Shown one piece after another: positions 23,845 to 36,772 of a stretch of 64,000 bases of DNA (position 1 is its first letter; every line of letters begins with the position of its first letter). Below the pieces are notes generated by a model. That model ran no database searches and was not told where the DNA came from. It saw only the letters and a program-made list of their open reading frames with translations. This stretch comes from Strobilurus pachycystidiatus (lineage: Eukaryota; Basidiomycota; Agaricomycetes; Agaricales; Physalacriaceae). Position numbers and translations under genes: made by a program. The stretch is from NCBI GenBank assembly GCA_019915135.1, contig JAHLMK010000034.1:1-64000 (forward strand). Reading direction: 5' to 3'.

Positions 23845-24874
23845 GATAGTGCGACTCTACAGTCACTGTTTCCTCGTGCTTTTGTAGTTCCACGAGTGTT
23901 CCTATCGAAAGGTATTTGACCTGAATTCTGATTGGCAAGCACAGGGCAGGTACGAGCAGGAAGAAGAGAACATGTGATGAACACGTTCGTCACGGTGGTG
24001 GACACAGGACTGGGAGCGCACATGCGCGACAGATGAACCGCGTCGCATGTGTCCTGCTAATTCCGAAAGGCGAGCGCGGAAGCGCAGTCGACACGTTTGG
24101 ACTATGGCGGACGCGTTGGGCTATCATAATTACTGTAAGAGGAGGTCGAAGCGACCTGGCATGGAAAAAATAAGAGACATGAGTTCCCCGCAGCAATCTT
24201 CTTGAAAGAAGATCTACAGCACATCTTACATTTTTTGCGTGCATATAGCTTGGATCCTGGCTTTATGTGACCGACTTGAATGTCGACGCGTAAACGGCGG
24301 TCAGCGTAAAGATGATGGTCGAAGGAAAATGACATTGCCCGGGCCGCCGGCAAAAGGTCATCTCCTCGACCAAGCATACGACACTGATACTACATAGCGG
24401 CCGACGACGCAGCATTGATGCGCTCATGTAGAGCATGCATAGTCCGGCGACCTTTTGAAAACATCCTGGGAAGTTGATAGTATTCGAGAACAGACGTATA
24501 TTTTGTCCAAGCCATTTCCTGCGGTGCTCGTCGCATCTTGTCGATCTGATTTAAGTAACTCACTTCTATGTATTGGCACCCAATGGAAGATCAGCACCTA
24601 TCACTTCTACATCGCGTACAGTACTAAGCTCAAAGGGAATTAGCGAAAACTACTAGATAGATAACATTGATTTCTGTGTTTAAGCTTGTTCTCTATTACG
24701 AATTTGGGCAGTAGTAGGGTATGGTGTTGAGAATAAAGAAGGATGTAGAGACGATATATGAGATACAGTGAGCAGAATAATACGGACATTATGTATGAGA
24801 GAAATAAACATCACGTATGGAGCATTGACAGTGACCAGACACGAACTGGAGGAGGATAATGTCCAGACATCCAA
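23845..24874. other. Intergenic region, nothing supported
   Basis: This is the upstream region of the phosphatase gene and the 3' flank of the Cys-rich gene. No coding region, RNA gene or repeat could be supported. Confidence 0.4.
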
Positions 24875-26133
24875 TCACTCGTCGAAATATTTTTTCCTGT
24901 GGGCAAGAACGGTGAGTGGCAGGTCCTTCCTGAATTGTGCTTGACCGTTTGAGTCGAACAGTTCAATCCATCGCACCATCACCTTTCGCCAGACTGTCTC
25001 CACGGCTCGCCATTTGTCCTTCTGCATCTGCTGTATCATGTGGAAAATATGATCGGCGAGGTCAATGTTGTCCCCCAGGCATATTTTGAGCTCCACTAGC
25101 TCAGAGCGGCTGTATGGTAAACCATGCTCGTACCACTTGAGCATCGTCTGACCGCGGGGATGTACAACGACGATGGGATCCATCAAGATGGTTCGAGCGA
25201 GCGCCGTGTTGGATAGCACCGTGCACAAGAGGTCACCGACAGCTTTGAAGAAGAATGGCTTGTGCTTCGCGGTCATGAACTCGTGGAGGAGCATGTGGAG
25301 AAAGAGCGGGAGCAAGGAGCGCTGGAGGATCGTAGTCGCGAATCGGTCATTTTTGCCACTTTCCAGAATGGTTTGCACCCTCTGGAAGGCGAGTGTGATG
25401 CGCTCCGGCTCCTCATCCTGGAAGAAGGGATCGACAATCTTATCCCCAGAACAAACGACAAAGTCCTGTTTCCTCAAATGGCCTAGTTTTGCTTCGATGG
25501 TAATAGTATGACCGCGAAGGGGGAGCTCGAGGCCCTCGAGGGCGACCATTAGCCCGACGAGGCGTCTGTGAACACAGAAATTGACTTGTGAAGCGAACTG
25601 CTTGTCTCTGTCATCCCTATCGGTCTGAGGTACCAGACCCTTCTCGCTACAGCGGGAGCAAGAAAGCGTCTGGCAGCGGGAGCATTGGTTTCCAAAAGCG
25701 GTACATTGCTTTGGGTCCGATGGGTGACATGGTTTCTGGCAGGAAATGCATCGCGTCTGGGTGAAGAAAATGTCGCGATGTTTCGTCGCCTCTTCACGAA
25801 ACGCACGAACGATCCTCGCTGGTGATGCGTGTACAAATGCCTTCTGTGCAGGCTTGGGTCCGCTGGTGGCCGCAGTCAGGCTGCTATCTGAGTTGTCACC
25901 GTCGTCGTCCGAGTAATACTCGTCGTTGTCAGAGTCTTCCCAGTGCGGGTCGACATATAGAGCGTGTACTGAGCAAGGTTTAGGATTTCAATACTGGAGC
26001 GAAGGATAGCATACCGCCGGCATGGCGTGGATTGCCTGAGAAGAACTCAGTACGCAAGATAAACTGGGCCGTCAGAAAGCGTACCGGTAGAGTCGTGGTC
26101 AGAAACATCAGAGACGGGAGATCCGGATCGCAT
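24875..26133 (-). CDS. Hypothetical protein with Cys-rich putative zinc-binding centre
   Basis: Three exons (26133-26085, 26035-26015, 25968-24875) give at least 387 residues. The N terminus is acidic and disordered ('YVDPHWEDSDNDEYYSDDDG'). The middle carries a Cys cluster, C-x2-C-x3-C-x8-C-x6-C-x2-C-x4-C-x2-C ('TRCISCQKPC', 'QCTAFGNQCSRCQTLSC'), which could bind two zinc ions. It does not fit MYND, RING or B-box spacing that I know. The C-terminal 225 residues are mostly helical and hydrophobic ('LLPLFLHMLLHEFMTAKHKPFFFK', 'HIFHMIQQMQKDKWRAVETVW'). The start is uncertain: the frame stays open upstream to about 26217 and may join an exon near 26272-26310, so the N terminus could be longer. 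I do not recognise a family and propose no function. Confidence 0.7.
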
Positions 26134-27664
26134 CGGTGCGTTTAGGTCTGTCGATGCGCGTTCGCCCTTATTGATGGCCGATAGGAGGGCGAGACTTACA
26201 AGTATGATTTTGCCTTGCTGGAAGGGGAAGGACCCAGAGTCAGTAATAATACCGAGGGAGGAAAGGCGAGCTTACTGGAGCGTTGCTGGCGTTGCATTTG
26301 TAGCGCTACAATATCCGGAAGAGAAGAAGGAGGAAGCGAGCAAGAATCTTGCCGCCACTGCCATTATATACAAAGCTACAGAAACAGCTAACACAGCAAC
26401 ATGACGTGGGGATAAGTAGCTGTAAACTCGAGTCAGAGCTGCCGGTGAAAGTCTCTCTATACATACGAGTTTGATATCTGTCAAAGCGGATAATAACGAG
26501 ACCGAGGTCAAGTGGTGATGGGCGCTTATGGCGGCCACACAAAGGGTGAGTTTGGCGTGTGAAGGCATAGAAGAGTGCACAAGGACTGCGAGCATTCGGG
26601 TGAGCATGGGTGGAGGAAAATGCTGATTTGCAGAGCCACAGCTCCTGCGACAGTACAGCTAACATTCATAGCGCTTCCTGCGTCGTAATCAATCCCCTTT
26701 GACAGACCTACGGCTAATCCCACTGCGGGTTACGACTAGTCTTGAAAGAGAACAATGAATGTGAGGCGGTACTTTGTCATCATCGCTATACTTACCCGCG
26801 AGAGACGTCAGGCTATCACTGGCAGATGGCCGCATCAAACGTACGTTGACACCATCCATAGGGTAACTTCCGTGGACAATAAGACAAAAAGGAGACAGGA
26901 CGACGAGGTGCCGAAGTGTGTCCTTGGCCGGAGAAAGCGCTTAGCCTGTTCAAAGGCGCGGAGGCAATTTGATCCAAAGCTGTCTAGTTTAAATGATAAT
27001 AGAACTCGCATGACGCGCCAGATCGACAGTGGTCGGAGTGTTCCGCAGTGGCGCTTAGATGCGAAATGTCAGTCGCTTCAGACTGAAGTAAATATGGGCA
27101 TGCCGATACAATAGCTGAGACTCACAGATGCGGATGGAGACAAATGGGGGTATATTTAGCAGAGCCTTCTCGCATCCATTCGAGCCATCGAACCCAAGAA
27201 GTTAGAACGCGCACTGAATGTGCCGGATCGGACTGTTCCGAACGTATACTGTGGGAAAGACAGAAGACTTGGAGGGTAAGGAGCAATGTTCAGCACATGT
27301 AGTATCACTCACGGGAAAGGAAACATTGATGCCTGCGGCTGGCATACTAGTTGAGCAGGTAGAATCAGGCTCGACTGGTTGAGCGGCTACGCGGTGGCGA
27401 TGGGAATACACATTGTACAGGCCACCAGAGGGAGGGGCGGATGTCATGATGAGAGCTTCTTTGCGAAACTGTAAGTGTCCGCTGGGAAAAAACCTCGCGA
27501 AGTTGGAGCAATGGAGGTCAGTGCCAAAAAGGGCCACGTGGCAGAAATGACACGTAATTGCAAATTACACACCTTGCACTCCTCCGACGACGACACACGC
27601 CAGGCTTCTCTGCCTTCATCCTCTACTTTACAGCTAACGTCACTGTATAATTCCGCGCCCAAAA
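26134..27664. other. Intergenic region, possible N-terminal exons of the Cys-rich gene
   Basis: The minus strand at 26272-26607 has an open frame with a hydrophobic segment (VAVLAVSVALYIMAVAARFLL), but its frame cannot be joined cleanly to the Cys-rich gene. From 26.6 to 27.66 kb I see no supported gene. Confidence 0.35.
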
Positions 27665-29091
27665 ATGCTGCCCCGGCTGGCGCTTCTCTGGGCGTCGCTC
27701 CTCTTCCTCGGCGCCGCGTTCGCGAAAAGGACGGACGAGAAAACTGACATTGTCGCCCCCGCCGGCGACAAGGCCAAGGAGAAATTTGGAGACAAAGTCA
27801 TCGAACGAGTGCGTGGCGACCATCATTCTGCGCAGACTGCTGGCTTACTTTGCACCTACAGACTGTACTGCTTCGCACACATTCAATATATGCACCGTAC
27901 ATAGACCAGGACTTGCAAAACCGGTACGTGGATCGTCTCATCGCCCTCCCTCAGCGCTTACTTGTCTGTAGATGGTGGGACTTTGGCGGCGATGCTTATA
28001 TTGTCGGTAAATTGCCTCTTTCAGGCTCTCTTTTCTTATAGATCTCCCCAGAACACCAACAAACACGTACGCTTGACGCGCAATAGACCCTCGCAAATGG
28101 TACGCTTCTATTTTTTGCATCTCCCCCCTGTCTGAACGATGTTAGGGCTGGCTATGGTCCCGACTACCACTGACGTCCGGAAACTGGGTCATAGAGCTCG
28201 AATTCAAGGTGTCTGGCGAGTCAACCAGCCTCTTCGGCGACGGTATGGCGATCTGGATAACGAAAGGGCGCGCCCAGCCCGGTCCTGTCTTTGGCAGCAT
28301 GGACAATTTCGAAGGCTTTGCCCTCTTCCTCGATACGTGCGTCTCTCGCCATCATCTCTCTGCGTACATTCATCTGTGGCTAGATACGCAAACTCACGCC
28401 ATCCCTACGCATTCCCCCGCATAACGGGCATGATTGGTGACGGAGCGACGTCGTACAACTACCAGAACGATGGCGACAAGCAGGGCGCCGGCGCGTGCTC
28501 GCTCAACTTTAGACGGACAAACGTTGCTACGAAGGTCAAGATCACGTATATCAAGGACTCCATTATCGACGTCAAGATGCAGTACCGTGCGTGGGATGAG
28601 TGGTCGGATTGCTTCCGCATCGAGGGTGTCTCTTTGCCCAATGCGCCTTTCCTGGGCTTCTCGGCTATGACGGGAGACATTTCGGATAACCACGAGTGAG
28701 TTTTCTCGCATATACTGACCACTCATCGCTGACAAGCCACAGTATCATTGCCGTGTCTACCTACTCTGCCATCCTCTCCCACCCCGGCGCAGACCCCCTC
28801 CGTGACAGCAAGGTCAAAACCGGCAGGTTCTCGCCCAAGACAGGCGGGTGGGGGTGGACGTTCGTCAAGCTCCTCTTGTTCGTCGGCGTCTGCGTCGGGG
28901 GACTGTATGGGTACAACCAATACAAGTTGCGGAACTCGATGGGTGGTGGCTTCAGCTCATCAAGTTTTGGGGGGAGGCCGATGATGAACGGTGGTGGCGG
29001 TAGCGGTGGTGTGATGGGCATGGGAGGGCTGGGAATGTCAAGCGGAAGGGGAGGGTTTGGCGGCATGTATGGCACGAGTAAGAGACTGTGA
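27665..29091 (+). CDS. L-type lectin cargo receptor (VIP36/ERGIC-53-like)
   Basis: Seven exons (27665-27808, 27862-27923, 27972-28002, 28052-28099, 28146-28336, 28384-28695, 28743-29091) give 378 residues. A signal peptide (residues 1 to about 20) precedes a legume-type lectin domain: 'RTHSIYAPYIDQDLQNRWWDFGGDAYI', 'RLTRNRPSQMGWLWSRLPL', 'VIELEFKVSG', 'LFGDGMAIWIT', 'DNFEGFALFLDT', 'MGIGDG'-like 'MIGDGATSYNYQNDG' and 'FLGFSAMTGDISDNHDIIAV'. The Asp, Asn and Gly residues expected for Ca2+ and mannose binding are present. One membrane segment (about 303-325, 'FVKLLLFVGVCVGGLYGYNQY') leads to a short cytosolic tail rich in Gly and Met. Such receptors carry high-mannose glycoproteins between ER and Golgi. 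The tail ends in KRL, with no clear KKxx signal. The third intron begins GTCGGT; this keeps the motif 'DAYI-NTNKHVRLT' in frame. Confidence 0.94.
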
Positions 29092-32000
29092 GGTTAGTCA
29101 CAGCGTCTACCACTTACCCGAGTAGGATCTGAGCACGACCAATTGCATTAATTTATCTTGAAATGTCGCATTTGTGTACGATACTATTGACTTCGCATGG
29201 TGCCGCAACTTTGAGACTACAATTCAAAGTGGTGTATGTTAAATAACACGACCAGGACATAGACAAGCATTAGCCTCCGCGGACCAGGCGTGAGGGATCC
29301 AACTTATTCGAGAGTCAAGGCCGTGCTTCCGAACCGTGCTGCGCAAAGTTGAGCGCCGAGGGGAAAAGGAAGGTAGCTTGCTGAAGCGCATACAACGGAG
29401 GACAGCATCCGGTTAGTGGACCGTTCAACGACATCTGACACAAAAGGATGCTTAGAGTAGTCTACGCGAAGTCCGAAGTCAGACAGCCAAGGCCTACTCT
29501 GACGCTACACTTCCGTGACTACGAGTGTCGCGGATCCGAGTGTCAGTTGCAACTTCTCAGGGCGTCAAGACCATGATCATGATCGGCGAATAAACATTCG
29601 TGCGCCACACCCCTATGTTCGTTTAGCCTGCCTGTGGCACATGGTCTTGACGGATCCATATGCACCCACTACACGCGGAAGATAACACTGGTAAGGCAAT
29701 GTTCCGATTCAGATAGCATGACACAGCGATCTAGACTAAAATACAGGTACTCAAGAGTAGGGCAGGGATATATAGAAACAGTGCAGGCGGGTATCATAAT
29801 CCTAAGTGCTAGTAATACTGATGTTGGGGATCTCAATGGTGGAAGAGGTAGAGGATGGGTCGACGGCGACAAAGTGTACCTTCGGCTGGGTCTGCACTTG
29901 GAGGTGGCCGGATGGTTTCTCAACACTGCTGAAACTTGAGCCGCGGCGGTGCGCGGCTGCTTGGCGAGACGTGTAGTCCCTTTTGTAGGGGATTTCGCGG
30001 ATGGCTATGATAAGGACCATTGTTTCACGCGAGGGTTTGTGGTCGGGGAGTGTTGGCGCGAGTGTTATGCGGAGGGCTGATGATTAGCTCAGTCTTCATT
30101 TTTGCACAGGGATTGAGGAATGAGCAACGCACACGAATCCCGATCGAGACTCCCTTGCATCTCGATGAGCTCGTCCAGCCGTGTCGGTGCGCTCGACGCT
30201 ATCACGCGCGCTGCCTTCGTCCATGGTTTCCGCTGCGTCAGGTCGAATTGGATAAGCGAGAAGTCCATGAGGGGGATCCTAGTCCGGTGAGTGGCGTCAA
30301 TCACGACAAGAGGCACCGCACCATGGAAGGGTCTCCTGCCACGTCGGACCCTGCTGGTCACGTCGTTTTACTGAAGATGTTCGTCCGGTTTCCGACTCGG
30401 AGCTCCCTGCTTGTCGGACGGCAATGTCGAACGTGCGGAGTGAGGTACCTTGGGAGCATGGGAGGCCCGAGACTGAGTCGACTGTGGAACGTGTGAGCTG
30501 TCTTGAGGTTGGTCAACTGAAACGCGTACTGTGAAATTGGATGCGTCGGGTGTCGGTTGACCTAAACACGATGAGACGGCCATCGGGGACGCGAAGAGTT
30601 TTGCCTTACATGATGGATGATGGGGAGGTGGATGAGGTGGATGAAATCGATGATAGATCCAGGTGGCCGGAGAGACGGAGGTTCTTTATAGAATCAGGGA
30701 GAAAGTTTCGAAGAGTATAATAGGACAATGTGGACGCAAAACGGCAACCACGAGGCGTAGTTTTCCCTAAAGAAGACAATAATCGGAGAGTCGCTCTACA
30801 GCCCGCTGGACGAAGCGGAGGACGTAGCCCGGGGCTGTAACTTTCGTTACTCAAGGCGGTGCAGCTGACGGAAAGATCCAGGCGAGGGAAAGATGGGCGG
30901 TTTACCGCAGTCCGCGCATGCGGAGGCGCAGTTCGCCTGAGAGAGGCCGTCCACCGGTCAGGTTGCAGAACGTTTGGCAGTGGATGTCGCGCACACACAC
31001 GAGAACATGGCGGTCCAAGACAGGTCCAAGATAAAGACGCTGTAACTTATTGGCCCCGTGCTCCCCGAGGCACGCGATGACATAACGCCGTGCCTGAAGG
31101 AAGGACATCGCCTTCAACCAACTACCACCAACATAAGTAAGTGTGAGATCCTCGGGTGGAACTTGGGCCTTGGCTTGACAGCAAAACGACTTTGCTATGA
31201 CAGAGGTATATATGCGAGGAGCTGCGCCGCGCACTTCTATGTACAGCAAAGACCGGTCTCAACCCCGACGGAGTAAATATAACGCAGCCAATTGGGACGC
31301 AATTGAGTAGTGAGCATGGACCGGCTCCTCGTGTCCGGCTTGGCAGCCATGACATGCGACACTTGGACATGGTTCAGCAGCTAAGTAGTTTTTCATTGTC
31401 ATTTCGACTGCATTGAACTACGTCTTCTTGCAACTCACTCCTAAAATTGCGCCACCTGGAGCCAACCGGAGTCTTGCCAAGTTTGACGTCTAGTCCTCGG
31501 CTGAGACCCGCCAGTCATACCAGTGAGCTGTTCATTCCAGTGTATTCTCGAGATATGCGCCGTTTACTATAGAGAAACTAGACTTCTGTGTCCCGCGGTC
31601 CCTCCCCAAGGTACCTTTTTCGAGCGGCTGACAAGCCTCGTCCTACATCTTACATGTCTAGAGCTATCTTTGGTCTTCAAAGAGATTGATAACGAAAGGA
31701 CGGGATGAAGGGAGTCCCAATTGCGGCGTGATTTCACTTCTCCGATGTCCCCAAGGTCAAGGCCCGCGCGTTGCCCGAATTCCTACTTTGAGTCATCTCA
31801 GCAGAGCGTAGCTCAGTTTGATTCCCGGAGGTGTAATCTGTATTGGAAGTCGGTCAGGTGCCATGCCCACGATCACCGCTGGCCATTTACGGTACAGTCA
31901 ACAGCCAGGCCGGAGGGTGACTGGAATGCACAAGACGACAGTGACAACGCCTATTTGCTCTTCGCGGTATCGTTGCACTTCGCTTCGCGCATACGCAGTT

Positions 32001-32701
32001 CTGGAAGGCTTGGTGATGCGGTCTGGTGCGCTGCTATTCGGTGCCATGCTATCTGATGCTCTGATGTGAGTGGGATCGCCTAGACTAAGAAGATTGATGA
32101 TGAGAAGTCATGCGGGACGTGGAGGAGGAGGCGCCCCGACAGAAGGGCAAAAGTTCCCACGACTGGTTTTTGCACTGAACCACGACGCCACTAACCCACG
32201 CCTCATTGCAGGCCACCGCCAGCGTCACGCTGCCTCTTGAACTCTAGTATTTGGAATGAAGTGAAGGCTTTCTGTGCGGACCAGACGTCACTGTTAGATG
32301 AGGCTGGTGATCAGAGGCAGGCTGATTACCGAAAGTCGTTTCCAGCTATTCAAGGTCCCATCTCATGGACACGGTGCTTTCATACAGCTCGGAAGCCACA
32401 CTTCATTGGACCATTCTGCCTCGCCGGTTTGTTCTTCATTGACCACCATACCGAGCACTAACGGGCACATCCTGAAACTAGCTTACGGTTCGTAGTAGAA
32501 CAACTTGAACACGTTCCAGCTCTAAATAGGGATGATCAGACGACCGAGGACATCTTTCCCTTGCCATTCAAGATGAAGCAGAGTAAAGTCTGTCGCGGCA
32601 TCATACTGATCGACCCCGAGCCTGATCATCTTCTACTCCTGCTTCTAGAGCACTTATAAGCCATTTGCGCCCACCGCTTCGAACTCGCGTTTCTCTCTAT
32701 C
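29092..32701. other. Gene-poor 3.6-kb stretch
   Basis: The minus strand at 30089-30583 has two overlapping open frames, but no splice choice gives a protein I recognise. The other open frames are short and look random. No tRNA, repeat family or mobile element was found. Confidence 0.4.
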
Positions 32702-34040
32702 ATGTCCTCCAGTACACGATGGCACGCACAGTCCGCGGCTGCACGTCGCGAAACGTACGCTTTATCCTTCTTCATTGCGTGTTGAACACGCGGCTAACTT
32801 CGTCTCTTCGCAGCCTTACATACGACGAGCTGGGCATCCCCTCCCTGCTTTTCAACTCCCCAGTCTATCTTCCTCCCTCCGAGGACGATGACTTGAGCGT
32901 CCCAGTCGACAATAATCCCCCTCCGTCGTACGTCTGAAGTCCCTATACTGAATGTCATTCATGCTGACCCTGAATTGCACCAATTCGCGTCTTTCTTAGA
33001 TACGAGCACGCCGTGCAGCGCTCGTGCGCGCCAAGCCCACAATGTCCGGTGCACTATACATTCCTCCCAAAACAAAACGGAGTCGCTGTCCTTCCGGTCG
33101 AGGGACCTTTCAACGCGTACCATATTCAAGTTGTGAAAAATGGAGCAGCCTATACCACCAGCATGGGTGAGCCCTTTCCGCCTTGCTGGATACGTTGCAA
33201 TGTATTGAACAGGGGCCGTACCGCTTGTACTAGTTTTTCAACGCAACGGACAAATGATCGGGGATTTTGAGTTCGTATTCTGTTTCCTCCCTGCTCACTT
33301 CTTTACTCCTCTCTGATGTCAGTGTATGATCTCTATAGACTGGGATACACACAGAAAAGCGGGACGGTCGCCGTTCATGGGCAGCATTTCGTCATCACTG
33401 AGGTCCTGACGCGGTCGGGCATGACTGTTGGACGTGGTGTTCCTTGGAAAGAGCGACAACGGCAGGTGAGCTGAGTCTTCATTCGAGGGTGCATCATCCA
33501 GAGTCCCGTCTGGATTTTGGGATCAGCGTGATACAGATTGTGATGACTGATGGCCTCCAGGCGATGAAAAGCATTTGGCAATGGAAGCCTGGACACTATG
33601 CGAAACGAGTATTTTGGGACGTGACGGATCCGGGGACGTTGATGGTCAGTGATTCACACTTTCGCATTCTTCGCGGGCCTACACTATATGCGTTCCTCGC
33701 CTTCTCTACTTCTATCCTATTCATACTCGGCAAGGACTTGATTGTTTCTCGTCTCCCTCCCCACTATCTACTTGATCAATTTCTCGTCTCCTTCCACCTT
33801 CGGTGTAAGGCGCATGGTCTTTCAACGTCTCCTCACGACTATGCTTCTGACCGTACTCATCTCCTCGAGCAGTGTTACTCATCAAATACCTGGGATCGCG
33901 CTATTCGTCTAGCGACGTTTCAATATTCGTCCGTCTCGACGAGGAAGATGGAAGTTACCCCAGAGGGCTACGATCTTCTCGATGATATTTTAATCTCAGC
34001 GCTGATATTAGAGAGATGGAAGCTGGAGATGGTGATTTGA
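32702..34040 (+). CDS. Agaricomycete conserved hypothetical protein
   Basis: Six exons (32702-32754, 32814-32927, 33000-33166, 33213-33270, 33339-33465, 33537-34040) join in phase into about 340 residues. Recognisable blocks are 'LTYDELGIPSLLFNSPVYLPP', 'VEGPFNAYHIQVV', 'QMIGDFELGYTQKSGTVAVHG', 'AMKSIWQWKPGHYAKRVFWD' and the C-terminal 'MEVTPEGYDLLDDILISALILERWKL'. The last block recalls the C-terminal motif of basidiomycete families such as DUF6593, but I am not certain of the assignment. Function unknown. In the last exon, 33645-33734 could be an in-frame 90-nt intron (GTCAGT...CAAG), since the residues it encodes are hydrophobic and unlike the rest; splicing would leave the frame intact. 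Confidence 0.75.
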
Positions 34041-34466
34041 GCTGTGATTTCCTTTCGAGCTGCCGATGCCTTGACAATATATCTAATGTGTACTTTTACC
34101 TGTATCTTGTTCCGTTGATGCTGTGAATACATCTTGAATCATAATGATGATACACGTGAAAGTTGATGCAGTTTGATATGGCGTACCTCTCCATTTTTAC
34201 TTCGCCATATATATATATAATGTACATGATCCCTTCCCGGACTGCGAGCGCGATAGCGCGTAGGTACATTTAGGTGCATCAACAACTCGTCAATCAGATC
34301 CCATTCATCCTTCTTCTAGCTCGGAACTTTGGTTTCACAGCCGCACTTCCATCCATTTGAAAGGATGTATTTTTCGAATACACTAGTCGATTCACTCCAT
34401 TGCTGGTGTGCGGACCTCGGAGTAATAATGCCTTTCCGACTATCACCTATCCTCTAGCCGCCCTCC
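34041..34466. other. Convergent intergenic region with AT-rich tract
   Basis: Two genes end towards each other here. A short (TA)n tract (about 34207-34218) and AT-rich sequence are the only features seen. Confidence 0.5.
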
Positions 34467-36185
34467 TCAACAGAGTCTCAAGAACACCCTTGTCGAAAGT
34501 TGACGCGTTGACGTGTTAGGAGCCTTCGCCAGAATCCCCTCCAGCTCGGCACATCTCACGCTCGCCTCTTTTTCCATCTGAGACCGTCCCACGAAAGGAA
34601 CTGAAGTGTTGAGCGGCGAGTTAGCGTAGATACAGCGGAGAAGGGGCCCGTATGAGACGTTTCTATCAACTCTGTCAGCAAAACTCGAGTGCGAGGGAAG
34701 GAAAGGACCCACAATCGACACAGTTCTTCAATTGCCCGAGGAAGGACTTCAGGGCCTCTAAGTTCCTGTTTCATTGCCTTCAGGACGTCCAGTACGTCCC
34801 CTGCGTCAAGAAGGAGAAGCGGGTGAGAATTCCCAAGAATACCTGACTGAAATTCACCGCGGACGTCAATGTGAAGAGAAACATGGAACTGACCATGGGA
34901 GGCCATATCCTTCAGCACATGTATGATCTGGTCTCGTAGGGTCTGGTCTCTCGTGGTCCCTGAATCTTTCATGGACCTGGAAGTAGAAGCACTGATCCGC
35001 TCAACTTCGTTCAACTCGCCTCGGACCCTGTTGACTAGCCCTTCCACCTCGCCCTGTTCCGCCGCTTGCGCAACCAATACTTCGCAAGCGCTTCTCAACG
35101 AATTTTGCAAATGTCCAAAATCTTCGATAGCCTGCCAAAGCCATCTGAATAGATCTCCTGCACCGTAATTGAAGACCGACCTCTTGAACAATTCGCCGTT
35201 TCCATCCAAGCAAGCGGCGCTGGTCTTCCAACCATGCCTGCTGAAGAATGTCTTCTTCTTCTTCATCAGCTTCCTTTCGCACAGAACGTACACGGTGCAA
35301 GATCCCCGCGACGACGCTCCGTCTATCTGACCCCTCCAGCACGCCACACATCCCAGCCAGCGTGCCCCTAAAGTGAGCATCCTCCGCTCTTTTTCGTAGG
35401 GATGAGTGAACGTGGGCGAGTGTAGGAACAGGTACACGAACGGCAGCTGTGGATATCTCAGCCATGTGCTCCTGCGTGCGCGTTATGATGTCTTCTCGGT
35501 GCAAGGAGAAATGGGAGATATCTGGGACGAGGAAAGAAAGGGATGTATCAAGGAGTGTCAACGTAAAGGTGGAGGTAGATCTGATAATCGAGTCAGCCTG
35601 TACGGAAAGCTCTGCGAGGGCATGCCGAGAGCTGGTCAAAGAGATTTGCCGTTGGAGGGCTGTCTTGGTGGCTGAGAAGGACTTGGACATGTTCCTGTCG
35701 GAATTAAGTCTAAGATGGTCATCAACCTCGGTGAGCTCACTTGGTTTGCTTCAGACGCGCTTTAAGTCTCTCCACTTCTCTGTCGACGAGAGCGGTTTGG
35801 GTTTGTGATAGCGCTTTGCGCTCGCTGTCAGCTCGTCAGTTCTGGCGTCTTCAAAGGTGAAGCGCGGATACCTGGAAGAGCTGGGAGGAATATAAGGAGA
35901 TGGGTCCAGATTTGACGCGTCTTGTGGCCGAGTCTTGTGTTCGCAATTGGATAGTATTTCAATTTCATCTTTTTCCAACGCTATATCCTTAAGGGCAGAT
36001 CGTGCGCCGTGATGTTGGCCTACTTGAGAGGAAATCCAGTCGATGAGGTCTCGTCCTACTTGGATGTCCATCGCCCATTCGAGGTCAGCACGCGTTAGGA
36101 TGGTGTCACTGTTCGACTCTGAGGAAAGCGCAGAGGCGATGGAGATGAAATTGTTGAGTGAGTCCATCGATCCCATATCTTTCAT
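34467..36185 (-). CDS. Coiled-coil protein, possibly augmin HAUS3-like
   Basis: Six exons (36185-35872, 35824-35741, 35694-35181, 35131-34843, 34800-34713, 34671-34467) give about 497 residues. The N terminus ('TRADLEWAMDIQVGRDLIDWISSQV') is a small helical domain followed by a disordered link. Then come long helices with heptad character ('RKALSQTQTALVDREVERLKARLKQTK', 'ADEEEEDILQQAWLEDQRRLLGWKRR', 'QMEKEASVRCAELEGIL'). This order resembles the N-terminal part of HAUS3, a subunit of the augmin complex that recruits gamma-tubulin to spindle microtubules, but the similarity is weak and I offer it only as a lead. The frame changes between exons 3 and 4 and between 5 and 6, so the model depends on the short introns (49, 42 and 41 nt). 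The start at 36185 is the first ATG; M191-type inner starts are possible. Confidence 0.72.
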
Positions 36186-36772
36186 GGCAAGTGCGTTGTA
36201 GAAGTGGTAGGTCAAGCCCTAAACAAACGACTTCTTGGTCTTCGTGATGAGAGTAGAAAGACAAGGACATGAGGTCATGTGATGCTGAACTTTCTGCTCT
36301 GATAGTATTAGTAGTAATAAATTGCGCTCCTCTGGTTACAAGGTCCTCGATTCCAGCTCAAGATTTGCCGATAGCACTGAATTTCTGGCCGACGCAGCAC
36401 GCTGGCGTCTACGGTCTGGCAGCGATGTAACGCGTCGGAGTACGTCGGCCGAACCTGTCCAATCAATCAATCGACACACGGACGGACCGGGTCCCGGGAC
36501 GGTGACGGCACACCAGAACGTGCGCCTTGGTCCGTATGACTCTGAGGTCACTTGCTTGACATCTTCTCACTTGCTTCAAACCATCACCATGACCGTCGTC
36601 GACCTGCCTCTTTCTCTTCCCTCCGCGCCGCCAACGCCCCGTCGGTTTCGTGATCAACCTGACCAGTTGAGACGTCTAGCAGCACCTGGCTGGCCGCAAT
36701 GATCCGTTATCAAAGAAAATTGGTCATTTTGAAACGTCGGGCAACTCGCTTACCACTTGCCCTCTCCCCACC
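36186..36772. other. Divergent intergenic region, nothing supported
   Basis: This is the shared upstream region of the coiled-coil gene and wax-synthase copy B. Only short, unconvincing frames are present. Confidence 0.4.

Noticed and set aside
30089..30583. Two adjoining minus-strand frames that might form a gene
   Set aside because: No donor/acceptor pair of normal intron length joins them into one frame.
35158..35176. A 19-nt GT-AG micro-intron in the coiled-coil gene
   Set aside because: It would restore the frame, but a 49-nt intron (35132-35180) does so too, in phase 0 and with normal length for this genome.
36322..36365. tRNA-like T-arm sequence (GATTCCAGC)
   Set aside because: No matching acceptor, D or anticodon arms on either strand.
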